Source of the DNA: a virus
Reading direction: 5' to 3' (one strand)
IMG/VR virus record: IMGVR_UViG_3300042451_000105
Span: 1-64,000 of that record
DNA length: 64,000 bases
Shown here: positions 51,201 through 58,498 of the stretch, in pieces
Position numbering within the stretch: the stretch's first letter is position 1
How the letters are laid out: every line of letters begins with the position of its first letter
Program-made: the position numbers and the translations under genes
Notes under the pieces: model-generated
Seen by the model: the letters and a program-made list of their open reading frames with translations, nothing else
Told to the model about the DNA's origin: nothing
The model's database searches: none

Positions 51201-51874
51201 CCTCTAGATGTAATTATGTCAGTAGGAATCATATAGATCCCTTTGATCTTGGTACCGTTAGATGCGGTTATCTCTATTTGTTCAGCGCTAGTTAAATTTT
51301 GTTTACTTAATCTATCTAGAATAGAACGCATAAATGCATAAGTAGCAATCTTTTCAGGATCTGGATCTGCCTCACCTGTTAGTTCACCCTCATCATTAAC
51401 CTCTTCTTCTTGACCAGTAGTAACTAGACCGGTAGTATGCTTTGCTTGGAATTCTATATCATTACTTAATTCTGTTGCTTTCTCTAATTGAGAACTAACA
51501 ATACCAGCTTTCTTTCTTACTTGCTCTAGTCTTTCTGGACTTAACTCTTTTACAGCAAGGTATTTTTCTACAACAGTAACATCTTCAAAGCTATCTCTAA
51601 GATCTAAAACATCATCAGTACTAATTTGATTATCTCTAAGATGCTTACGAACATTAGGATTTTTGTTAACAATAGTAGCAACTATTCTTGGAAGTAACTG
51701 TATATAGGTTAATCCTAAACTAGGATCATTACTGGCAGCAACTACTTGCTCATAAAATTCATTAATGTAATCTTTTAAATTATAAGGTGTTTTGTTATCT
51801 GTAATTACAGATAAGTCTTTAAAAACTTTAGCATAAAACTGCTGCTGTTGTAATGCGGATAGTGAGCAATTCAT
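42239..51874 (-). CDS. Giant virion RNA polymerase with zincin domain (3211 aa)
   Basis: The signature DFDID (Asp2166, Asp2168, Asp2170) in SGGDFDIDKLSIL is the catalytic metal-binding loop of crAss-like virion RNA polymerases; the phi14:2 gp66 structure showed a two-barrel enzyme related to eukaryotic RNAi polymerases. A second functional motif, HEAWH (760-764, in YHEAWHAFSQ), is zincin-like and may cleave the polyprotein or another packaged protein. The polymerase core would span roughly 1700-2700. The protein would be injected with the DNA to transcribe early genes. At 3211 residues it is the largest gene here. Confidence 0.88.
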   Translation of the reverse strand: MNCSLSALQQQQFYAKVFKDLSVITDNKTPYNLKDYINEFYEQVVAASNDPSLGLTYIQLLPRIVATIVNKNPNVRKHLRDNQISTDDVLDLRDSFEDVTVVEKYLAVKELSPERLEQVRKKAGIVSSQLEKATELSNDIEFQAKHTTGLVTTGQEEEVNDEGELTGEADPDPEKIATYAFMRSILDRLSKQNLTSAEQIEITASNGTKIKGIYMIPTDIITSRGSRITQLSFATLTKDGYKKIFVNSRGYITNIEGQDEAEGAIIPVTDFITPNTNKGKREFIFIESGETSLAPIDELVERTIVRAAKAGVEIPDTDVLRKQLEDQRTKEVELVDKFIKTFIGNKTLALPLNIVGGRSGFNLLSDTPVKLTEVTNVTSDTISNIEFDNFGKTYLKLDKFGDLVQIFPNKTSAELAKNLAKLIVDPKVSASVKFGILENIYNINDGTFNISYDNTSKKPLLSIYSDKDVIYDSENPDLADEDFIAEQLATAYINISKDNIDGKIDVPNYNSGKFAKSKVNYNDFVRQNTVVFTVLRNDGTIKTFNPSLQYEFTMEALEEMYPTEKKQEPIVSSTDAKADIERRRLAELSAYASTFGEEIGDLLFQGIETPTGIENTDEYKNKVKEINAKYNAELAALEPSTSTAKPKPKPKTIIKNQNVNTTPSGFKGTFDMDLINDINNSLKRAGFKTVNTTPEEIKKIKDWYGSLEVMVDGEKVKLSTMIPVNEAIALTNSDALGLFSSSGITLFTKAGNKDYTTLYHEAWHAFSQLLLTQDQKQSLYNSVRKGVKYLANATDKQVEEYLAEDFRGYVLSDGKKILVKPNESIFQKLWRIVKAFFTGQTDIVDPTVVPLVKELYDNLRLGNLFEYAYSVENMQFGNLYRGIDPLNEEEPSISLSDSRLINESVDGAFSEIINATGLNVSAIYSDKRALDFLYKNTKQYFQDVLTDTIARVENDPDGADTVDRNNIRILEYAINNFGELDNVISGKEKSGVIAYHRQKSKYLAFEAKVLEAEEDKSDPSIDSFDRTGNDKSLKELASKQALYMVKSLYQVKANGEPIKNRLGFNKLVEFGKAWSTISKTLINSNSFDEIYTKLIGLQESFPEVAQLIAKLGDPSQSQINNANFKRWLGFAQTFNKTVTPIIEHRLSTSIEEEEGKPSSTKVSTYIQRATSDTTKIINTFNSKFLVSKSKYVIRKKGSTPILNIDKVLEDFSSINKYNVFDFLKAIGFYLDNNPTLRAALENAVVDRKSKETYIAFDYLIEALEKAKENKTIITNPIKFFRDPKQGNQAGYVSKLLTLQARYTSSDFSTGIMNPEGNMEYETSLRNSLSQIIDGLNKLEFMDQMLQDPEFQYLSVYHPNNNPYAKHSYIINSLFDANGNRRKDVILSLENLSGIRRDFNGITVEGIKTNKLNKYDKFMFDVHAIILGKTPELPRHASKSSSYGVGMNKYYGESGVDNLILPIKDVARYGHDSAMPIILNYLSAELGRIWYIKNIPSLQNVDSFKKNGTKIMAFDSVLSGPTKAKLYELVDNADSIDDIVYSEELEKAIKKDSGKYFDNQIKTNYKIWTQISAVTGSVLLSPEIRNKIAEETRIGKGLDKTNIYAINPQDQLELVNEVYTYNSWFNNFETQLFYGDASQFKHDKEEFPKRNAAIASTGEFSILDNYTIDYLNNTSNNTYAEKEGLPKLRFDSAVKTTVLDDVEPESVYYSHYKQLLTSLGVSEDRAEKILKPYKKITEGDGQGWITFDFYRNFLRSLNKWSDVQEDLYNQIINDPTSVDPRKASEFFPVLKASYYGPLKTEKLNVSGLHKFSLMPLIPSVIKDTNLEQFHKQLLEQGISYALYKSGSKISNITLEDGTIPNMYTDATKRTLYSGEYPINGINLNFFKNQLDIAPYFKGKVTLSSQLRTIIETNLYANGKPLKKEYKPIVERYEKAIDNYVKFYKQKLFKEVGLEFSADGKLIKGDPKDLIKAIQKELIRLEVPEHQMDILDVNEDGSLKYDFDSIINSNAIEKQLVAIIERKIVRPTVKGEQLVQVSSSGFENPKFSNPSKEDLLKYGTNGLAFYDIVNGKITPMQVKIALQGDFLKLLTTTHTDGQPVNTLARLNEMLKDTAWKEINGETIKMVGVRIPVQGLNSIEYMEVGEFLPPEAGSIVIVPTELVAKSGGDFDIDKLSILMPNIGINITQETIADAEYKTLLDDVFNKEAQMTSDDITVKGIENEIIKSMIGIMEIKENFVQLITPNETDIVKPIADELAKYNREYDPRAKAEFQDSEFVISPTRMFETQNNLYKHESNNIGKLTLGIGAVSNKYSVVLNRVGAYLNKTYTFLDSKGKTRTAKNRILFKHNKTEDGKISLSDLNSKDSAVYISDVISQLMNGWVDVEKDSWVFDMNAIYELTPTLLYMLQAGVDVETASYFLSQPLIRDYISAYRVLNGMYTKSLDASGDSAKGPGFLKFKAKQYVINKYGLFDPEHKLELKKKIKDPFLLKQLYNANTMKNPLASKKSLTAAVDIMTKAYNVYAISNENIKKIVQNGEKRSPLAMLSFIHFLEVEDQAQVMREISSSTNVDTKKSGNLFQAKSRLSKLEQLEEGNRLPQEITTRMENQSSIAPFFIQDYILNVFKDYFPLRASDTINTYLTDIINNNYNIIREEYKDVESFVDLFRNDLLQFIIQNSIGSVDINTVKDYKGYAVSDSIDVEKVRGLKRSAVYYEGKIYLDRAKLREEYNNKTYSKAEYEETGLAKLPADKRTDVIPLFSSEKQYTAFVLEREYLRATRDKGIFSDDIYEKGLIQDALHNVYNLKSMFFGTNSFPDKFEMVKNAIENEDYNLFDYLVYDSQQIKTGTKNATIKNLRLTGDIKDPDFLEELNTQFEELSDINVEKNPDPIINREISEFFNKLSIFGFMQSGMNKSYLSFVPILSSNNFKDIIKENIDKFTKVLESNKGNTALYRYYKKFGEQNSRNNITKYRFKNYVIDNTIEKMGDEVPKLPEGTSSTLTPRVYTYSYGKMRTIGLINKYSGLVGIYSKAKDNTGTNVIASDTYLGNASKVTGTTIGLPIFESFVGKAKYLNAADTANNMKLVEETVTTLIELYEAGKTLLFNKEGYGILNDDPNIDKPAYMELFKELYYNFGYKNPVFAEDPEFKEYIYSVQPINQLFEEDADSAPDTEDQVVKEKEVTLVDGNIYPASAINSKMLEEMGYDEDTIGEILKEICG

Positions 51875-51878
51875 ATTA

Positions 51879-54800
51879 TTAACAACCTATATTATTAAAG
51901 AAATCATTATTTACATCTTTTTCAGACTTGTTATTAGTCTGATCTTCAAGCTTTTTAGTGGCTTCCTCATTATCTAAGAAGTCATCTATATTCTGTGAGT
52001 TAGTCTCAATAATCTTTTTCTCTTCTGCTGAAGGAGAAGGAACATCTTTAGTACCAACTACTACATTGGACTCTGTATCATATAATGATTTTACCATTTT
52101 TGAGAAATCTTTCTTTAAAACTGTAATGCGCTTATTAGCATCTTTTGCCGGAGTCATACGCTCACCATACAAAGGTACTACAGTTAATTTAGTTGAAGTA
52201 ACTTTCTCAACCAAACCAAACTTATTATCCCCAAATACTAATACATCTCCAACTTTAACATTCTCATACTTTACAGACTTACTCAACTCTTGTTTACGAG
52301 ACTCAATTGCTTTATTAACTGCATCAATATTAGCTGGATCTTCAGCCAGTAAATCTAAATCTAGTTCTTCTAGCATAGTATCTAACTCACCAAGTGACTT
52401 GGCTTTACTAATTGTATCTAGGATTGGTTGTAATGGATTAGTAACTACTTCAGCTTCTATAACCGGTTCTTCTTCTACAGGTTCTTCTGTTTTAACAGGT
52501 TCAGCTTTAGGTGCTTCTGCCGGTTTTGCTGGAGCTTTCTTTTCATTAAATGCTTTAACATCTGCAGCATTCTCAGGATCTTTAAAGAACTTAGTAATAA
52601 TTCTTCTAGCTGAAGCTGTACGTAAGAATCTATCTAAAGGTAATTCTGATTCACCATCAGCTTCTCTAGCAGAATTCTGTTGAGTTAATGCAGATCTAAT
52701 TAAACCTTGTAGCTTAACTGGTAATGTATTAAACTGTTTAACTGATTGAATTAAAGGTACACCCTCTTCTTGTTGTATCTCATCTGATACAGCAGGTTGA
52801 TCTTCTACCACTTCTTCTTCTGTAACTACTTCTTCTGCTGGAGCTTCCTCTGTTACTTCTTCAGTTACAATACCATCAAACTCGTTAATAATACTAAAGA
52901 CAAGTAAGGATCTTGGATCAGTCTTATCAAACTCTCTATCTGAATTAAAATCTATAAATACAACATCTAGATCATTGATAATAGTTTTTACAAACTCATC
53001 ATAATCTTTACTTACATCTTTAGGTAAAGAAGATAGTTTTATACCATAACCTCTATCAGCTAGATACTGAATAAAATCTCTAACCTTTACAGCATTAATA
53101 AAAGACTTTCTAGCATTTTGCATATAAGTAATTTGCTTTTCTTGTCTATATTTTTGCTGTTCTAGAAGTCTATTTACATAATCATAGAAACTCTGTGGAT
53201 CATATAATGAATTCAGGTTTTCTGTAAATATATTTACATCATCTGATAATGAATAGTAATCAGTTATTATATTGTAAGCTTCTGCAGCTTCAGTTTTAGA
53301 GATAGTTGTACCTGCCTCTTGTGCTAAAGTATTAAAGTATTTAATAAAAGCATCTCTTAAAAATCTTTTATTTTTTAATTGTTCAGAATCAGATACATCT
53401 CCGGCTTTCTCAAGATTTGTTTTATATAATTCTAAAGCTTTTTTCTTAGCTTTTTTATAGTTAAGAATCTTTAAGGTTTCTTTATCTGTAGAACCAGTTA
53501 ATGATTTGATTTCACTATCTAATAAATCTAACTCTTGTTCAAGATTATTAGAATTTAAAAGTGGTGTAATGTCTGAGTATGTTAATTTACCAATTGTACC
53601 AATAGCTGTAAGTTTATCAGTAAGCTCACCCATTCTTTTCTGAGCTTGCTCTCTACCATGTAAACTAAATACAGCAACCTTTCTTGCTTCTTCAAATGCT
53701 TCATGGTTTATTACTTCTTTAAGATAAGCATTTTTAGTTTCAGGATCTGATAGATTAGTTCTTCTAAATCTATTAGGATTAAAAGGATTTTTATAATCTG
53801 AGAATTCTTTATACTGTTCTTTGACTTGTTTAGCTCTTTCAATACTAACATCTAATACCTTTAAAGCATCTTCATCAGTTACATCTTCAGTTAAATCAAA
53901 AGCCTCTTTTAATTCAGAGCCTTTCATATCTTTTAGATTCTGCAGCTTTTCTATTAAGAGATCAAATTTACCAGATTTTAATGCTGTATAAATACTATTA
54001 AACCGGGCCATATCTTTTAGATCATGAAAAACTTTCTCATCAAAGTTCTTTCTAGCCTCTACCATGTCTGTACCTAATCTAACTTGCGTTAGTAGATTTT
54101 CCATATCTAAAGTTAAAACCTTCTGACCATTCTTAATAGCATCATCTAATTCAGTAACTATACTTTTAAATCTTTCTTGTTCTGCTTTATATAATTGATT
54201 ATACTTTTCAGGATCATTTTTAATGTAGTTATAATATACATTAGATCCAGCTCGCTTTGATACATTAGCTAAATTACCAGCAATACCAGTAAGACCACCC
54301 ATCAAAAATCCTGACGCAAATACTTCAAGACCTTGCATAGAAGCTTGTCTCTTAGTATTCTCATAGGCATCAGCCAAGTAAATCATAATACCACCAGCTT
54401 CTGGGGTATCATATAATCTATCATAATAATTCTTAGAAGCACCAGCTACAACCTCTTGAGAAATTTCCTGAATACCTTCAGATAAGTTTCTCTTAAAGTA
54501 TTGGGCTCCAAAACTTAAATACTCTTTAGGTTTTAATAATTTTTTAGCTGCTTCTTTTGCAGTTAAAACTGTAGCACCTTCTGTACTAGCAATAATCTTT
54601 TCTCCAGTTAATGCTGATCTAGCAATAACATCATTTGTTGGAGCATTCAGCATTGCTGCTTTACCCTTAAATAAGTTATTAAAGGTGATAGCATTTGTAA
54701 GATATATAAGCGGTGTGTTAATAGCACTAGTGGTAAAACCAGCATCACCAGCTAAACTATATATCCGGTTCATCTCTTCCTGTTCTGGATAGTATCCATT

Positions 54801-55868
54801 CTCAGAAACAAACTGATTTATCTTATCATCAATAAATTCATTCTTAACAGCACCACCCTCCATAGAAGCTTCAGCAACTGTGTATCCAACTTGCTTAAGA
54901 TCTAATATAAAATCACCAACACCTCTTACAGCATTAGCATAACCAATTACATTATCTCCAGCATTTACTGTATTTCTAATATTTGTTAAAGTTCTTGGTA
55001 CAAGTGCTTCTGCAACACTTGTAACTCCTTGACCTATCTTGGTAGCATTTAAACCTTTAATAGAGCTATAAGCTTCCCTTGCACCATTAGCGGTAAATAA
55101 CTTACGCATGTTAGCCAAGTCTTTAGCAGCTTTAACTGTCTTAGCAGAACTAGCTGCTAGAGCTGCTGGTAAAGTAGCGCCTTCGGTTAAAGCCACACTA
55201 CCTGCAATTACAGCTTCAGTTAATAAATAGTCTCCAACAATACCTGCTACAAATCCAGATTGCAATAATAAATTAGAGGCAAACTGTGTAGCACCACCTT
55301 TAGTACTACCATACTCAGCCATAATCTTAGCAAACTCATCTGCAGCTACTTCATCTGTCATTGAGAAATCACCGGTAAGCATCTCACCCATTCCTCTGTA
55401 GCTAGACTTAACTACAGATAAACCCAATGCCGGTACTCCTAATAAACCTCTACCAAGATCCTCATACCAAGATCTATTTTGATTATAGATCTCATCGTTA
55501 TTAGCTAAAGGATCAAAACCTAATTTATAGAAGTTATCATTATCACTATAGTATCTATTAAAGTTAGTTTTCTGATATCCGGATTGAAAAGTTTTAATTT
55601 TAGACTTTTCAAAGACAATATCAGATTCAGTAATAGGAGATCTTAAAACATCCTTAGTAATATCAAAAGGATTATTCTTATTATAATTTACTTCAAATCC
55701 TCCAGTAGGAACTGCTGGTATACTTACATCTTCATTATAAGGAACTAATGGTGCACCGGGTGGTAATGAATTCATACCATCTACAAATACCATATCTGGT
55801 CCTTGTAATGAATTAGGTATACCGGTTTCTATACCTGGAGGTGGTAAAATGTTTTCAAAATCTGCCAT
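51879..55868 (-). CDS. Large virion cargo protein with membrane-active segments (1329 aa)
   Basis: Not matched to a named family. Residues about 195-250 (QFASNLLLQSGFVAGIVGDYLLTEAVIAGSVAL region) and about 505-525 (GFLMGGLTGIAGNLANV) are hydrophobic, Gly/Ala-rich and likely to enter membranes, as in ejection proteins. Long coiled coils fill 560-900. The C-terminal half has a Glu/Pro/Ala-rich linker (about 1030-1150). It directly precedes the RNA polymerase gene, where crAss-like phages have cargo proteins released on infection. Confidence 0.6.
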   Translation of the reverse strand: MADFENILPPPGIETGIPNSLQGPDMVFVDGMNSLPPGAPLVPYNEDVSIPAVPTGGFEVNYNKNNPFDITKDVLRSPITESDIVFEKSKIKTFQSGYQKTNFNRYYSDNDNFYKLGFDPLANNDEIYNQNRSWYEDLGRGLLGVPALGLSVVKSSYRGMGEMLTGDFSMTDEVAADEFAKIMAEYGSTKGGATQFASNLLLQSGFVAGIVGDYLLTEAVIAGSVALTEGATLPAALAASSAKTVKAAKDLANMRKLFTANGAREAYSSIKGLNATKIGQGVTSVAEALVPRTLTNIRNTVNAGDNVIGYANAVRGVGDFILDLKQVGYTVAEASMEGGAVKNEFIDDKINQFVSENGYYPEQEEMNRIYSLAGDAGFTTSAINTPLIYLTNAITFNNLFKGKAAMLNAPTNDVIARSALTGEKIIASTEGATVLTAKEAAKKLLKPKEYLSFGAQYFKRNLSEGIQEISQEVVAGASKNYYDRLYDTPEAGGIMIYLADAYENTKRQASMQGLEVFASGFLMGGLTGIAGNLANVSKRAGSNVYYNYIKNDPEKYNQLYKAEQERFKSIVTELDDAIKNGQKVLTLDMENLLTQVRLGTDMVEARKNFDEKVFHDLKDMARFNSIYTALKSGKFDLLIEKLQNLKDMKGSELKEAFDLTEDVTDEDALKVLDVSIERAKQVKEQYKEFSDYKNPFNPNRFRRTNLSDPETKNAYLKEVINHEAFEEARKVAVFSLHGREQAQKRMGELTDKLTAIGTIGKLTYSDITPLLNSNNLEQELDLLDSEIKSLTGSTDKETLKILNYKKAKKKALELYKTNLEKAGDVSDSEQLKNKRFLRDAFIKYFNTLAQEAGTTISKTEAAEAYNIITDYYSLSDDVNIFTENLNSLYDPQSFYDYVNRLLEQQKYRQEKQITYMQNARKSFINAVKVRDFIQYLADRGYGIKLSSLPKDVSKDYDEFVKTIINDLDVVFIDFNSDREFDKTDPRSLLVFSIINEFDGIVTEEVTEEAPAEEVVTEEEVVEDQPAVSDEIQQEEGVPLIQSVKQFNTLPVKLQGLIRSALTQQNSAREADGESELPLDRFLRTASARRIITKFFKDPENAADVKAFNEKKAPAKPAEAPKAEPVKTEEPVEEEPVIEAEVVTNPLQPILDTISKAKSLGELDTMLEELDLDLLAEDPANIDAVNKAIESRKQELSKSVKYENVKVGDVLVFGDNKFGLVEKVTSTKLTVVPLYGERMTPAKDANKRITVLKKDFSKMVKSLYDTESNVVVGTKDVPSPSAEEKKIIETNSQNIDDFLDNEEATKKLEDQTNNKSEKDVNNDFFNNIGC

Positions 55869-55876
55869 TATAATTA

Positions 55877-58444
55877 TTATTCAGTAATCTGATCAAACCT
55901 ACTAAGGAGATTATTAAAGTATATAGAATTCATATTATCCTGAATAAAAGGATCTATTCTTCCAGTTGCTGAATTAAATGCTGTTCCTGATGCAGAAATA
56001 CTACCGTCATTATTCTGAGTAAATGTAATATCAATATTATTAATAGGATTCTTATATCTATAAGAACCACTATTATTTAAAATCATTTGCCTATCAGATG
56101 TCTCTAATCTAGCAGCAATTGGATTTGTAACTATCTCTCTTGGAATAACTGCTGTAATACCTCTAGCAATAATTTTATTATATTGATCTACGCTAATAAT
56201 ACCAGACTCTTTTAAAGCTTTTAATTCTTTATCAGTAGAACTAGGTCTTACAGTTAATGAATGATAATTATTATTACCTAAAGCTCTTCCTGCATAATCA
56301 TATGCGATAGCTGTTTTATCTACAGCCATTTTAGAACGCAAGTTATTAAAGTAAGCTTTTAACTCAGGTGATGATTCCATATCTGCAAATACACCTTGAC
56401 TCTGTGTTGTAACATCAGCAGCATTACCAGCTCCTACTTTAACTACTGGATTATTTACATCATTCATAACACCAATAAATCCAATGGTGGTTGGTGACAT
56501 AAACTTCTTAGGATCTGCAACACCGGTTACATAGTTAGAAATATACTGACCATCTCCTCCTGCACCTACAGGTCTGTACCCTGCTTTATTCTGAGCTAGA
56601 TTTACATATTTAGCTTTATACTCTTCAGAAATATCTGCATAGTTTTCAGCAAAATTTTCAAATGACATAGGATAACCAGAACTAGCTAATGCTTTATATG
56701 CAGAATTAACATCTCTTAATGATCCTTCTTTGCTAAACATAGCTCCTAAAATATTTGGATTAAACTCATTGCTAGCAATCATATTACTAACTACTACTTT
56801 ATTATTACTTGCTACTACAGAAGAATTAGTATAAGCTAATTGCTTTCTATCATTTACAGCAATTAATAAAGGCGCCATCTTATTACTCAAGTTAGGATCA
56901 GCAGCTAGCATATTCTCTATTCTTTGCTGAATCTTATTAAGTCCACTTAAACCAATTTTACCTTGCTTAAGTGCAGTCATATTAAATCCAGCACCAGATA
57001 CTGCAGACTCAATAGCACTCTGTAACTTAGGATCATTAGTATTGTAAATACTTTGTGCTAGTGCAGAAACACTTCCTGAGTATTGTTGCCAGCTAGTATT
57101 AAACTCTTGTCTATCTGCAGCAAGTGGATCACCAGAAACACCAGCTTGATAGCTTGTAGAACCTGCCATAAACTGATCTTGTGCACCGGCTGCCATTGCC
57201 ATCTTCTCTCTTTCAAAGTCTTGCCTAATCTTTTCTTTCTTTGTCCAAGTAGAAAACTCTAAACTATTTTTATATCCCTCAAATCTATACTCATCAACAT
57301 CTCTTTTAACAGAGTAATTTTTATAGGCTTCTGTTTCAGAAGCTTTAGCTAATTGATCAGAAATAAAACTTGTAGCTTTAGAAGCTTGAAAAGCTCTACC
57401 TAATAAATCTACATCTTGTGTTTCAACAGCTGTAGTAATCTGTTTGATTCTATCTTCTAGATTAGTAACTATTTGATCACCAGTAGCTTTTTCTTTTGCT
57501 AATGCCTGATACTGCGCTTGCTCTTTTTGAGAGAGTCTATCACCCCTGTTTATTCTAGACTCATATACGCTTAACTTACTAGATGTTTCAGATACACTTT
57601 CTTTAACATCTTCTAATCTAGACATATCATTTTCTAAAGCTACATCAGCATTATTAATATAATACTCTTGCTTAGCAGCATTAATATCACCGTTATATTT
57701 TTGATTTGCTAATGCAGTTATATCATTCATTGATCTAACATATGCATCTTCCTGAGCATAAGCTCTAACGTTAGGATCAGCTCCTAATGCCATACTTAAA
57801 TACTGCCTGATTACATTTATAGACTTTGGCCCACCAGTAGTAGTAATATTATATCCACCTTTTAGTTCTTCAACAGATATGTTTTTAAAATCATCACCAA
57901 TTAACTTATGAGCCATCTTTGCAATATTTACAGCTGGCACATACTTAGGTAAAGGCATTTTATATGCTTTATCTTGAGATGCTGTTCTAAATTCCATCTG
58001 TTTATACTCTAGCGCTTGTACTCCTATCGGAGACCATTTGGCTTGTGTTTCTTCATCACCAGCAATCCTATATGCTTCTGCTTCAGTTTCACCTTGCCTT
58101 TTAGCTTTAGTAAACATGATGTCATACTGCATCTTCTTGTCATCTACAAAAGGTTGAAATACCTGTTGTGCTAATTGTACATTAGCTGGATCTGAAAGAT
58201 CTAAAGTTGTAATTTGTTGAATAGCTTTCTCAGAGTTCTTCAAGAAGTTATCTCTTGCTTCTCTATTATCATCTCTTGTAAGATCAGCATATACAATACT
58301 ACCGTATGCACCACTTAATTTATTAAGTGCGCTATCATACCTAGCCTGTCTTGTTGCTAAAACCGTATTAAGAAAATCAAAATTGGGTTTATAAGGCTCA
58401 GCCTTTGGTATATAATCGGTAAGACCTTGAATGTAACTAGCCAT
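55877..58444 (-). CDS. Conserved large virion cargo/structural protein (855 aa)
   Basis: The N-terminus SYIQGLTDYIPKAEPYKPNFDFLNTVLATRQARYD is a pattern I recall as shared by crAss-like phages' large structural proteins of this locus. It is mostly helical, without export signals, with long coiled coils and an N-terminal DLSDPANVQLAQQVFQPF block. It lies between the 1190-aa and 1329-aa genes in the usual order. It probably forms part of the packaged cargo or tail interior. Confidence 0.65.
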   Translation of the reverse strand: MASYIQGLTDYIPKAEPYKPNFDFLNTVLATRQARYDSALNKLSGAYGSIVYADLTRDDNREARDNFLKNSEKAIQQITTLDLSDPANVQLAQQVFQPFVDDKKMQYDIMFTKAKRQGETEAEAYRIAGDEETQAKWSPIGVQALEYKQMEFRTASQDKAYKMPLPKYVPAVNIAKMAHKLIGDDFKNISVEELKGGYNITTTGGPKSINVIRQYLSMALGADPNVRAYAQEDAYVRSMNDITALANQKYNGDINAAKQEYYINNADVALENDMSRLEDVKESVSETSSKLSVYESRINRGDRLSQKEQAQYQALAKEKATGDQIVTNLEDRIKQITTAVETQDVDLLGRAFQASKATSFISDQLAKASETEAYKNYSVKRDVDEYRFEGYKNSLEFSTWTKKEKIRQDFEREKMAMAAGAQDQFMAGSTSYQAGVSGDPLAADRQEFNTSWQQYSGSVSALAQSIYNTNDPKLQSAIESAVSGAGFNMTALKQGKIGLSGLNKIQQRIENMLAADPNLSNKMAPLLIAVNDRKQLAYTNSSVVASNNKVVVSNMIASNEFNPNILGAMFSKEGSLRDVNSAYKALASSGYPMSFENFAENYADISEEYKAKYVNLAQNKAGYRPVGAGGDGQYISNYVTGVADPKKFMSPTTIGFIGVMNDVNNPVVKVGAGNAADVTTQSQGVFADMESSPELKAYFNNLRSKMAVDKTAIAYDYAGRALGNNNYHSLTVRPSSTDKELKALKESGIISVDQYNKIIARGITAVIPREIVTNPIAARLETSDRQMILNNSGSYRYKNPINNIDITFTQNNDGSISASGTAFNSATGRIDPFIQDNMNSIYFNNLLSRFDQITE

Positions 58445-58464
58445 TATCTATATTATAAATATAA

Positions 58465-58472
58465 CAAATATA
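58465..58472 (-). promoter_or_regulatory. Possible -7 box before the cargo operon
   Basis: TATATTTG on the minus strand, about 20 bases before the ATG at 58444, in one of the few gaps (54 bases) among the structural genes. A -33 box is not evident. Could separate the structural and cargo transcription units. Confidence 0.35.
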
Positions 58473-58498
58473 AAGTTAAACTATTAAACCTCTAATAT

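Noticed and set aside
51958-52683. 241-codon open frame on the plus strand
   Set aside because: Ser/Leu-rich shadow directly opposite the 1329-residue cargo gene; no domain, and the opposite frame is clearly coding.
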